Positions 1-6,629 of a DNA stretch of 7,920 bases are shown piece after piece. The notes beneath the pieces are model-generated. The model was given only the letters and a program-made list of their open reading frames with translations. It searched no databases and had not been told where the DNA came from. The DNA lies in the NCBI GenBank assembly GCA_017853515.1, contig JAFMJK010000096.1, positions 1 through 7,920 of the forward strand, written 5' to 3'. Within the stretch, counting starts at the first letter, position 1, and each line of letters begins with the position of its first letter. The DNA comes from Chthoniobacterales bacterium (GTDB lineage: Bacteria > Verrucomicrobiota > Verrucomicrobiia > Chthoniobacterales > JACTMZ01). Both the position numbers and the translations under genes were made by a program.

Positions 1-14
1 GCATGCGAGCCGCA

Positions 15-992
15 TCAAAGTATCAGCATGCAGTCGCCGTAGCTGAAAAAGCGGTAACGCTCGCGCACGGCCTGCGCGTAGGCTTCGCGCATCAGTCCGG
101 AACCGGCCAGCGCGCAAACCAGAACGAAGAGCGTGGATTTGGGCAGATGGAAATTGGTGAGGAGCGCGCCGGTTCTTCGGAATTCGAAACCGGGCCGCAC
201 GAAAATATCGGTCGACCCCGCACCGGCATGCACCGGTCCGGGGGGGAGGGATTCCATCACACGCAAGGTTGTCGTTCCCACCAGCACGAGACGCTTCGCT
301 CGGTTGATCGTCCCGGCCGCTTCCGTGCCGACCTCGAACTCCTCCGCGTGCATTTTGTGCTCCTCGAGATTGTCCGTGCGCACCGGAAGAAACGTGCCGG
401 GCCCGACATGCAAAGTGACAAAGGTGTGGGGCAGCCGGGCCAAGATCTCCGGCGTGAAGTGCAACCCCGCGGTCGGTGCGGCGACCGATCCCGCCACTTT
501 GGCGTAGACCGTCTGGTAACGGATCCGATCTTCCTCGTCATCCTCGCGTCCGAGATACGGAGGGATGGGCATGTGCCCGCACCGCTCGAAATCGGGTTCG
601 CTCCCGAAGCGCACAATGCGCGTCCCGTCCGACGCGTCGACTTCCTCGATATGCGCGGTGGTTCCGGCAATGGGGATGACCGCACCGGGCAGCGTCCGCT
701 TGCCCGGGCGGGCAAAAGCGCGCCAGCGTCCGTCAGACAATTTTTCGAAGACCAAAATTTCGGTTTTTCCGTCGTCCGTGATCAACCGTGCCGGAATAAC
801 CCGCGAGTTGTTCAGCACGAGCCAATCGTCCGGACGCATGAATTCCGGAAGATCGCGGAACGCGCGGTGCGAAATCGTTCCCTTCGCGCGGTCGACGACC
901 ATCATGCGCGACGCGCTGCGTTCGGCGAGAGGCCTCGGGGCGATCAGTTCGCGCGGAAGATCGAAATCGTAATCGGAGAGGCGTTCGCTCAC
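15..992 (-). CDS. queA: S-adenosylmethionine:tRNA ribosyltransferase-isomerase (QueA)
   Basis: QueA transfers and isomerises the ribosyl group of S-adenosylmethionine onto 7-aminomethyl-7-deazaguanine at position 34 of tRNAs with GUN anticodons, giving epoxyqueuosine. It is a soluble cytoplasmic enzyme. The 325-residue product is recognisable along its length. Landmarks are the N-terminal DYDFDLPRELIAPRP (residues 7-21), LVLNNSRVIPARL (58-70), CGHMPIPPYLGR (138-149), GSVAAPTAGLHFTPE (168-182), FVTLHVGPGTFLPVR (191-205), LLTNFHLPKSTL (277-288) and the C-terminal YRFFSYGDCM (313-322). It is about 30 residues shorter than E. coli QueA (356 aa), partly because it stops soon after YGD, where the E. 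coli protein has a short tail. The start is GTG at 992: it gives the expected N-terminus and lies in a GTGA overlap with the upstream gene's TGA stop. I see no Shine-Dalgarno there, so translation probably depends on coupling. The same frame stays open far upstream, but that extension is a shadow of the GH-GT2 gene. Confidence 0.96.
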   Translation of the reverse strand: MSERLSDYDFDLPRELIAPRPLAERSASRMMVVDRAKGTISHRAFRDLPEFMRPDDWLVLNNSRVIPARLITDDGKTEILVFEKLSDGRWRAFARPGKRTLPGAVIPIAGTTAHIEEVDASDGTRIVRFGSEPDFERCGHMPIPPYLGREDDEEDRIRYQTVYAKVAGSVAAPTAGLHFTPEILARLPHTFVTLHVGPGTFLPVRTDNLEEHKMHAEEFEVGTEAAGTINRAKRLVLVGTTTLRVMESLPPGPVHAGAGSTDIFVRPGFEFRRTGALLTNFHLPKSTLFVLVCALAGSGLMREAYAQAVRERYRFFSYGDCMLIL

Positions 993-3550
993 GGCGCGTT
1001 TTTTTTGCGCACGCTGGCCAGTCCCGCGTGCCGCGCGGCGACGACGAGAAGATCCGCGGCGCGCCTCTTCAGTCGCCGGCCGCGGTAGGCGAGGAATCCG
1101 AGGAAGCCGGCGTAAGCGCCCAGTTCCCACCACGGAATGCCCGTGGTGAAGACCTGCTGGTAGAGCAGCCCGGAGATGACGAGGAAGTTGAGGAGCATGG
1201 TCACGCCGCTGGTGCGCAGACGCAGCGTGGCCCGCGTCAGGCACTTCGGTCCGCCATGGTATTCGGTCACGGAACGCAGGCGCACCATCCACCAGAAGCT
1301 CCCGTAGATCTGCAGGTCCCACGTTTTCCATCCGGTGTCGATGGAGTAGCTCCACCCTTCTTCCTCGAGCATGCGCGTCGCCTCGGCCAGAAGGCGTTCG
1401 CGCCCATGCCCCTCCTCGTTCCAGAATTCGAAACTGGCCGTCCCGCCCGTCGCGTGTTTTTCCTCCAGTTCGGTCTCGCGCGCCCGGATGACGTTCTCCG
1501 GCGTGCGTTTGTATTTCAACCACGTGAAGTAGCGGGTCCATCCGCGCACCAGCGGCTGGGTGAAAGCGAGAAACGCGACGAGCAGCCGCGCCAGCACGGA
1601 GTCGAACTGCGGCTCGAGCCGCGCCTGCAGCATGTAGGAGAGCGCCACGAGGAATGTCCCGCCGAACATGAGGTAGGGGACGATGCGCAATTCGGGGAAA
1701 CCGATGGACAGAACGGCGACGAAGGCGGTGAGCAGCACCCACTCGAGGCTGGCCAAATAATTCGCCACTTCGGAACGCGGGGTGGGATAAATGCTCTGGA
1801 AGAGCCCCTCGCCGAACACGCCGTGGTAAATCAGCGGGCTGTTGACCAGCCAGGTGAAGCGCGGCGCGCCGTAAATCTGTCCCTTCCACTTGGCCGTGCC
1901 GGTCGGCCCGAAGAAAACGAGATGCTTGAAACGCAGCATCGACTCGGCCTCGCCGTAACCTTCCTGCTGCTTGCGGAAAGCCTGCAGGGTGAAACGGCGG
2001 TAGTGCCACACCACCGCGGCCGGACTGAACGCGATGACTTGGCCGCCCTGTTGCAGGCGCCAGCAGAAATCCACATCGTCGCCCGCCTTGCGGTAATCCG
2101 GATCGAACCCGCCGACTTGGTCGAAAGCCCAGCGATGGAAAGCCATGTTGCACCCGGGAATGTGTTCGGCCACCACATCGGTGAGCAGCACGTGGCTCGG
2201 TCCGCCCGGCGCGGCGGCCACACACGCCTGGATCCAATCCTGCGCGGGCGGCGAGACATTCGGTCCGCCCACCCCGGCGTAGTCGCCCGAGAGCAAGGTG
2301 CCGACGAGATAATAGAGCCAATCCGGATCGGCCATGCAGTCGCTGTCGGTGTAGGCGATGACCTCGCCGGTCGCCGCCGCAGCGCCCGCGTTGCGCGCGT
2401 AGCTCAGGCCCATGTTCTGCTGGCGGATGTTTTGGAAATCGGGAAGCTTCGCGCCCTGTGTCCGCCGCTTTTCGCGGCTTTGTTCCCATGCGGCGACAAC
2501 CTCCTGCGAATTGTCGGTCGAGCCGTCATCGACGAAGACGATTTCGTAGTCGGGGTAGTCGACGCGGTCGAGCGCGTGCAAGCAGTGCGACAGCGTTTTG
2601 CCTCCATTGTAGGAGCACACGACGACGGAAACCCGCGGGTATTTCTCCAACGGCACGCGCTCGGCCAGCGGTTTCTCGCCGCCGAAAAGTTTCTTCACCG
2701 CGTGCAACGCTTTCTTCGGTTGTCGCTCGCGCGTGACCAGCCCGAAGGCCCAATCGAGAATTTCCTGCCCGCCGCGGAACCATTCGTCGGTCCACGCGTA
2801 GATGATCGTCCCGGCCAAACCGCCGCGCACCACGTCCTCGATGTGCCACGACAGCATGTCCTCCTGCTCCTCTTCGGGATGGCGGATGGTATCCATGCCG
2901 AATTCGCCGAGGATGAGCGGGCGGTCCTCGGCCAGGTTCTGCAATCGGGCGAGGTAGCGTTGGAAATCGCCGCGCCGGTGCAGGTAGACGTTGAAGGTGA
3001 GAAAATCGACGTTCTGCGGCAGGAGGTATTCGGTCGGCGGGAAACTCGCGTAGGAATAAAGCACGTCGGGGTTGGCCCGCTTGGCCATGTAGATGAGCGA
3101 CTCGAGGAATTCCGTGACGCGGCGCGGTCCGAGCCACCGCACCATGTGACTGGGGATCTCGTTGCCGACGAGGAAACCGAAGACCGCCGGGTGTCCCTTG
3201 TGCGCGGTCACCGCAGCGACCACCGTCTGCTCGATCTCGCGGCGGATTTTGCGCTGGTTGAGAAACTCGACGTGCTCGGCCCACGGGATGGAGATAAGGC
3301 AGCGGATCCCGTGCTCCGCGCAGGCGTCGAGGAACCAGCGCGGCGGCACGTAATAGATGCGGACAAGATTGATGCCCGTCTCGCGCATCATGGCCAGATC
3401 GGCGCGCGCTTTTTCCGGTGTGCCGAAGTGGTGGCCGTCCTTGTCCGGCGCAAACGGACCATAGGTCACCCCTTTGACGAAAAACTTTTTCTCGCCCTCG
3501 AAGAAAAACTTGGCCTGGACGCGAACGGGCGCCGTGGAAATCACCCGCAT
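989..3550 (-). CDS. GH-A clan glycoside hydrolase / GT2 glycosyltransferase fusion, membrane protein
   Basis: This 853-residue protein joins a hydrolase to a glycosyltransferase. Residues about 15-290 form a TIM-barrel glycoside hydrolase of the GH2/GH5-like clan A: KGVTYGPF (26-33), the acid/base motif VGNE (E131), DFLTFNVY (182-189), the nucleophile motif LGEFG (E216), and WTDEWF (253-258). Residues about 305-590 form a GT2 domain: VSVVVCSYNGG (307-317), VDDGST (340-345), the DSD metal/nucleotide motif (402-404), GCN (466-468), GDDVDFCWR (490-498) and QQEGYGEAE (528-536). Hydrophobic segments lie at about 601-619, 622-642, possibly 650-672, then 782-800 and 804-823. Residues 672-780 between them are soluble and unrecognised. 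There is no signal peptide or helix before the hydrolase, so both catalytic domains should face the cytoplasm. A role in cell-surface or storage glycan synthesis is inferred; donor, acceptor and product are unknown. The ATG at 3550 is fixed by an in-frame TAG two codons upstream. No clear Shine-Dalgarno is visible. It overlaps queA by 4 nt. Confidence 0.9.
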   Translation of the reverse strand: MRVISTAPVRVQAKFFFEGEKKFFVKGVTYGPFAPDKDGHHFGTPEKARADLAMMRETGINLVRIYYVPPRWFLDACAEHGIRCLISIPWAEHVEFLNQRKIRREIEQTVVAAVTAHKGHPAVFGFLVGNEIPSHMVRWLGPRRVTEFLESLIYMAKRANPDVLYSYASFPPTEYLLPQNVDFLTFNVYLHRRGDFQRYLARLQNLAEDRPLILGEFGMDTIRHPEEEQEDMLSWHIEDVVRGGLAGTIIYAWTDEWFRGGQEILDWAFGLVTRERQPKKALHAVKKLFGGEKPLAERVPLEKYPRVSVVVCSYNGGKTLSHCLHALDRVDYPDYEIVFVDDGSTDNSQEVVAAWEQSREKRRTQGAKLPDFQNIRQQNMGLSYARNAGAAAATGEVIAYTDSDCMADPDWLYYLVGTLLSGDYAGVGGPNVSPPAQDWIQACVAAAPGGPSHVLLTDVVAEHIPGCNMAFHRWAFDQVGGFDPDYRKAGDDVDFCWRLQQGGQVIAFSPAAVVWHYRRFTLQAFRKQQEGYGEAESMLRFKHLVFFGPTGTAKWKGQIYGAPRFTWLVNSPLIYHGVFGEGLFQSIYPTPRSEVANYLASLEWVLLTAFVAVLSIGFPELRIVPYLMFGGTFLVALSYMLQARLEPQFDSVLARLLVAFLAFTQPLVRGWTRYFTWLKYKRTPENVIRARETELEEKHATGGTASFEFWNEEGHGRERLLAEATRMLEEEGWSYSIDTGWKTWDLQIYGSFWWMVRLRSVTEYHGGPKCLTRATLRLRTSGVTMLLNFLVISGLLYQQVFTTGIPWWELGAYAGFLGFLAYRGRRLKRRAADLLVVAARHAGLASVRKKNAP
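998..1006 (-). other. Slippery A8 run (A_AAA_AAC heptamer) before the queA overlap
   Basis: On the minus strand the last codons of the GH-GT2 gene read CGC AAA AAA AAC GCG CCG TGA. The run of eight A residues contains the -1 frameshift heptamer A AAA AAC in the correct phase. The -1 frame after it is the queA frame, which is open, so a slip would skip the TGA at 991-989 and continue into QueA. Heptamers of this type drive known -1 frameshifting, and long A-runs also promote transcriptional slippage. I see no obvious stimulatory stem-loop or upstream Shine-Dalgarno, so function is unproven. Confidence 0.35.
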
Positions 3551-3631
3551 CTGCTAGTGAAATGTGCCCGCGATGTCGAGCGGATCGCGGGATTGACCCT
3601 CTGCCCGGCAAGCGACAGGGTGTGAAGAGCA

Positions 3632-3925
3632 GTGAATATCGCCATCGCACTCGCCCAGTTCATCATGCTCGCCCTCGGGGTCATGGCCTCGATCATTCTC
3701 TCGTCTTCCGGCGACATTCCCAACGCGGGCTCTTGGTCTGCCGCGGTCGAGAGCTTTGCCGCCTCGCGGGGTCTCTGGCTGCTGGTCATCCCGGCCGCGT
3801 GGCTGCTGGCCGCCGAATGGTGCGCGCGGGCGCGTCCCAAACTGCTCGCCACCGCCCAGGCGGCAGGCATCGGCATCGTCGTGGCCATTCTCGCCGCGAT
3901 CGTGCTCGTTTTGTCTGCCACCTGA
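3632..3925 (+). CDS. Small three-helix membrane protein, unknown function
   Basis: I do not recognise this 97-residue protein. It is strongly hydrophobic, with likely membrane helices at about residues 2-23, 45-61 and 73-94. The loop at 24-44 is Ser/Gly/Ala-rich with little charge, while the loop at 62-72 carries RARPK, so the positive-inside rule puts the N-terminus and second loop in the cytoplasm and the C-terminus outside. The chosen start is GTG at 3632: an in-frame TGA lies at 3623-3625, and AGGGTG at 3617-3622 could be the ribosome binding site with 9 nt spacing. An internal ATG at 3665 is a weaker alternative that would remove half of helix one. It is the only plus-strand protein gene in the window, diverging from the GH-GT2 gene 81 bp away and converging on the anti-sigma gene. 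The reverse strand here is also open (3541-4011), but the membrane-helix pattern of the plus frame favours the call made. Confidence 0.7.
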   Translation: MNIAIALAQFIMLALGVMASIILSSSGDIPNAGSWSAAVESFAASRGLWLLVIPAAWLLAAEWCARARPKLLATAQAAGIGIVVAILAAIVLVLSAT

Positions 3926-3940
3926 CCCTTGCAGCAGGTG

Positions 3941-3975
3941 GATCGGTGCCGTCCCGGCACGATTTGGCGTTTTCC
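3941..3975 (+). terminator. Possible weak terminator after the small membrane protein gene
   Basis: GTGCCG (3946-3951) and CGGCAC (3955-3960) form a 6-bp stem around the loop TCC. Three more pairs form outside a bulged G at 3945 (ATC 3942-3944 with GAT 3961-3963). The stem is followed by TTTGGCGTTTT, which is T-rich but interrupted. It starts 16 nt after the stop codon, the right place for a terminator, but it lacks a clean U-tract, so it may be weak or Rho-assisted. Confidence 0.4.
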
Positions 3976-3999
3976 CATCGCGATGGGAACATCGCGATG
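3972..3999. repeat. Nested palindromes between convergent genes
   Basis: TTCCCATCGCGATGGGAA (3972-3989) is a perfect 18-bp palindrome. Its core CATCGCGATG (3976-3985) recurs at 3990-3999, four bases further on. The two copies can therefore also pair with each other as a 10-bp stem around GGAA on the plus strand, which fits the GNRA tetraloop pattern. A further short inverted repeat, GATGC (3996-4000) with GCATC (4008-4012), follows. The block lies between the stop codons of two converging genes, which fits a two-way transcription barrier or an RNA-stabilising element. Neither strand has a T-tract directly after the stem, so it is not a textbook intrinsic terminator. A protein-binding site is also possible. 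Confidence 0.6.
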
Positions 4000-4030
4000 C
4001 ATCTGAGGCATCAGGCCGACAACGTCTGCT

Positions 4031-4753
4031 CTACCCCCGCAGCGCAGGAGTGATCAACACCATCGGTGTGCCGGGGGACTGCGGCTTTGTTCCGGCCGGC
4101 TCGACCGAGACGGCGAAGCCGCGCATCGAACCGACCGCAGGATCCGGCGAGAGAAAAACACGCCCGCATCCGTTGGCCGCCGGGAATTCCCCGCAATCGT
4201 AAACCTCGCCGTCCTTTTCGCCGATCGCCCAAACGCGATAACGGTGCGTGGCGGGCAGCGCGGGCAAACCTTCGGCCTGCATCCACCATCCGCGCTGGCC
4301 GCTGTCCCAAACAACCGAAGCCTTTGCCTCGGAGAATTCGCCGTAGCCGTCCAGCACGACGAAAGGCGCCCCGGCATCGGGACGCGCGTCGCGCACCACG
4401 ACCGATTCTTTGCGCGCCGTGGTCTCGGCCGCGCCGACCAAAGCGAGCAGGGCAACCGCCGCCGCGGCGGCCCAAGCGGCCCAACCGAAAGACGACTCGT
4501 CCCGTTCCGTCTCGTTGGCGCGCTTCGTCTCCGCTCCGAACACGGCGTCCATGACGCGCGAGCGCAAGGCGGCCGGTGCCGGCGTTTCCGCGGCAAGCAA
4601 AGACAGTCGCGCGGCCACATCGGCGAACTCGTCGCGCACGCGCAGCAAGGCGGGATTTTCTCGGCCCGCGGCTTCCCACGCGGCCACGTCCTCGCCGTCG
4701 AGCGCGCCGAGGGCGTCGAGGGCGGCCAATTCTTCGAGGTGTTCGCGGTTCAT
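4031..4753 (-). CDS. RskA-family membrane anti-sigma factor
   Basis: The 240-residue protein is a single-pass anti-sigma factor that should hold the neighbouring ECF sigma factor inactive at the membrane until a signal triggers release, usually by proteolysis in this family. The N-terminal cytoplasmic part (1-88) has the helical sigma-binding signature LEELAALDALGALDGEDVAA (6-25). It lacks the HxxxCxxC zinc motif of ZAS anti-sigma factors, as RskA does. One membrane helix lies at about 90-108. Residues about 115-240 are an RskA-like extracytoplasmic domain, with VVWDSGQRGWWMQAEGLP (147-164), YRVWAIGEKDGEVYDCGEF (172-190) and the hallmark FAVSVEPAG (213-221). The only two cysteines, C187 and C196, both lie in this outer domain. 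The ATG at 4753 forms an ATGA overlap with the sigma stop codon. I see no strong ribosome binding site, so it is probably made by coupling, matching its amount to sigma. The signal it senses cannot be read from the sequence. Confidence 0.9.
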   Translation of the reverse strand: MNREHLEELAALDALGALDGEDVAAWEAAGRENPALLRVRDEFADVAARLSLLAAETPAPAALRSRVMDAVFGAETKRANETERDESSFGWAAWAAAAAVALLALVGAAETTARKESVVVRDARPDAGAPFVVLDGYGEFSEAKASVVWDSGQRGWWMQAEGLPALPATHRYRVWAIGEKDGEVYDCGEFPAANGCGRVFLSPDPAVGSMRGFAVSVEPAGTKPQSPGTPMVLITPALRG

Positions 4754-5334
4754 ATCTGGTCGCCGAGCAATTCTTTGAGTTTGAGCAACCCGCGGCGGGC
4801 GCGGGCTTTGACCGTTCCGAGCGGTTCGCCCAGTTTTTCCGCGATCTCCGTCTGGGTGAGACCGCCGAAATAAGCCAATTCGATCACTTTCTTCTGTTGC
4901 GGGGAGAGTTGGCTCACGGCTTTGCGCAGGATTTGGCCTTTTTCGCTGGCATCCACCCCAGATAACGCCTCCCTGACCCCCGCGGATTCATCGACGAAGG
5001 TTTCCTGCTCGAATTCGTCCCGCAGGCGGGTCCGCCGCTGGATGGCCCGGATGCGGTCGATGGCCCGGTTGCGGGTCAGGGTGAGGGCCCAGGTGAGCGG
5101 CTTGCCCTTGGCCGGATCGTAGAGCTTCGCCTTGTCCCAGATCTGGATGAAAACGTCCTGCACCACGTCCTGCGCGTCCGCATCTTCCTTCACGAATTTG
5201 AGCGCCGAGGCGTAGAGGATGTTGGCGTAGCGGGAATAGAGGTCCTCGAACGCGGCGCGTTCGCGCTGCGCGATGCGGCGGAGAAGTTCGAACTCCTCCG
5301 CGCGCGCGTCTTCCTGCGGTGCGCCGCCTTTCAC
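4750..5334 (-). CDS. ECF-family RNA polymerase sigma factor (SigK-like)
   Basis: This 194-residue protein has the two-domain layout of group 4 (ECF) sigma factors and should direct RNA polymerase to a dedicated promoter set. Region 2 spans about residues 28-100, with FEDLYSRYANILY (29-41), the core-binding DVVQDVFIQIW (56-66) and the DNA-melting/-10 recognition stretch TWALTLTRNRAIDRIR (81-96). Region 4 spans about 136-190, with LSPQQKKVIELAYFGGLTQ (143-161) and the helix-turn-helix TEIAEKLGEPLGTVKARARR (162-181). There are no cysteines, unlike the redox-sensitive M. tuberculosis SigK. The start is GTG at 5334, inside the end of hemL as a GTGA overlap. A GGAG sits three bases upstream, and no other start codon lies before the conserved domain. 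The partner anti-sigma gene follows with a 4-nt overlap. Autoregulation is usual for such pairs, but I could not identify an ECF-type promoter here. Confidence 0.94.
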   Translation of the reverse strand: MKGGAPQEDARAEEFELLRRIAQRERAAFEDLYSRYANILYASALKFVKEDADAQDVVQDVFIQIWDKAKLYDPAKGKPLTWALTLTRNRAIDRIRAIQRRTRLRDEFEQETFVDESAGVREALSGVDASEKGQILRKAVSQLSPQQKKVIELAYFGGLTQTEIAEKLGEPLGTVKARARRGLLKLKELLGDQI

Positions 5335-6617
5335 GATCTCCGCAGCGCCTCCTCCGCGACCTCCGCACTCCGCGCGATGTCCGCGGCGGTGTGGGCCGTG
5401 CTGATGAAACCCGTTTCGAATTGCGAGGGGGCCAGATACACGCCGCGGTCGAGGCAATGATGGAAAAACCGGGCGAACGCCGCGGTGTCCGATTTTTTTG
5501 CTTCGTCGAGATTGCGCACCGGTTCCTCCGTGAAAAACAAACAAAACATGCTTCCGAGGCGGTGGAACGCGTAATTTTTCCCCGCGGCCGCCGAGGCCGC
5601 GCGCGCCGTCTGCTCGAATTGCGCGCCGAGTTTCTCCAACTGCGCCCACGCATCGGTGCGCTCCAGTTCGCGCAACTGCGCCAGGCCCGCGGCCATGGCC
5701 AGCGGATTTCCCGAGAGCGTCCCCGCCTGATAGACGGGACCGTCGGGCGAAAGATGATCCATGATTTCGGCGCGCCCGCCGAAGGCGCCGACCGGCAATC
5801 CGCCGCCGATCACTTTGCCCATCGCGGTGAGATCGGGCATCACGCCGGTCAATTCCTGCACGCCTCCTTTGGCCACGCGGAAACCGGTCATCACCTCGTC
5901 GAAAATGAGCAGCGCGCCGTGCGATGTGCAGACGTCGCGCAGCTTTTGCAGATAGCCGGGGAGGGGAGGAATCAGTCCGGCGTTGGCCGGAACCGGTTCG
6001 ACGATGATCGCGGCGATCTCGGGGCCGTGCGCGGCGAAAATTTTCTCCAGCGCCTCCGTGTCGTTGAAAGGAAGTGTGATGGTCAGTTCCGCCAACGCGC
6101 CCGGCACGCCCGCGCTGTCCGGCCGCCCGTGCGTCAGCGCGCCGCTGCCCGCGCGGACGAGCAAGGAATCGACGTGGCCATGATAACATCCTTCGAACTT
6201 CACGATTTTGTCTCGCCCGGTGAAGCCGCGGGCGAGGCGCACGCAGGACATCGTCGCCTCGGTGCCGCTGTTGACCATGCGGACTTTTTCCACCGACGGA
6301 ACCCAGGCGCAGATCAACTCCGCCATTTCCACCTCGAGCGGGTTGGGAATGCCGTAGCTCAACCCGTGCCGGGCCGCTTCGCGCACCGCGTCGACCACCA
6401 CCTGCGGCGCGTGCCCGAGGATGGCCGGACCCCATGTGCCGACGTAGTCGATGTATTCGTTGCCGTCGACATCGCGGATCCGCGCACCGGCCGCGTGGTC
6501 GACGAAGAATGGTTCGCCGCCCACGCCGCGGAACGCGCGCACCGGGGAATTCACGCCGCCGGGAATGCGCTGCAGGGCGGACGCGAACAGGGCGTGCGAT
6601 TTTGTTCTATCCGGCAT
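5331..6617 (-). CDS. hemL: Glutamate-1-semialdehyde 2,1-aminomutase (HemL)
   Basis: HemL is the PLP enzyme that converts glutamate-1-semialdehyde to 5-aminolevulinate, the last step of the C5 route to heme and other tetrapyrroles, in the cytoplasm. The 428-residue product is full length for the family and conserved throughout: the entry signature IPGGVNSPVRAFRGVGG (18-34), YVGTWGPAILGH (58-69), MVNSGTEATM (114-123), FEGCYHGHVDS (141-151), LLIFDEVMTGFR (236-247) and the Schiff-base lysine K268 in AMGKVIGGGLPVGAFGG (265-281). QAGTLSGNPLAMAAG (297-311) and the C-terminal GVYLAPSQFETGFIS (392-406) are also present. The start is ATG at 6617, 12 nt after the PfkB stop codon. I see no convincing Shine-Dalgarno. 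Its final codons contain the start of the ECF sigma gene. A seven-A run at 5493-5499 encodes part of AKKSD (373-377) in a locally less GC-rich patch, probably without consequence. Confidence 0.97.
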   Translation of the reverse strand: MPDRTKSHALFASALQRIPGGVNSPVRAFRGVGGEPFFVDHAAGARIRDVDGNEYIDYVGTWGPAILGHAPQVVVDAVREAARHGLSYGIPNPLEVEMAELICAWVPSVEKVRMVNSGTEATMSCVRLARGFTGRDKIVKFEGCYHGHVDSLLVRAGSGALTHGRPDSAGVPGALAELTITLPFNDTEALEKIFAAHGPEIAAIIVEPVPANAGLIPPLPGYLQKLRDVCTSHGALLIFDEVMTGFRVAKGGVQELTGVMPDLTAMGKVIGGGLPVGAFGGRAEIMDHLSPDGPVYQAGTLSGNPLAMAAGLAQLRELERTDAWAQLEKLGAQFEQTARAASAAAGKNYAFHRLGSMFCLFFTEEPVRNLDEAKKSDTAAFARFFHHCLDRGVYLAPSQFETGFISTAHTAADIARSAEVAEEALRRS

Positions 6618-6629
6618 GACAGGCGCGGC

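Noticed and set aside
993..2489. Upstream extension of the queA frame to a far ATG, giving an 824-residue protein
   Set aside because: The extra part is arginine-rich shadow of the GH-GT2 gene. The family N-terminus begins at the GTG at 992.
3593..3621. TTGACC (3593-3598) as a -35 box for the small plus-strand gene
   Set aside because: Seventeen bases on is CAGGGT, a very poor -10, and transcription would begin almost at the start codon. Too weak to list.
1028..3625. An 865-codon open frame on the plus strand opposite the GH-GT2 gene
   Set aside because: It is rich in Arg, His, Glu and Gly with no recognisable domain, and lies antisense to a gene with clear GH and GT2 motifs. Long antisense frames are expected in GC-rich genes.
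3541..4011. A 156-codon minus-strand frame opposite the small membrane protein
   Set aside because: It would overlap the start of the GH-GT2 gene and the palindrome block, has no recognisable features, and the plus frame has clear membrane helices.
5490..5500. Seven-A run in hemL as a programmed frameshift site
   Set aside because: The family's C-terminal sequence continues in the original frame well past it, so it is simply two lysine codons in a row.
5335..6435. Upstream extension of the sigma factor frame, giving a 561-residue protein
   Set aside because: The extension is an out-of-frame reading of hemL with no domain. The conserved sigma part starts just after the GTG at 5334.
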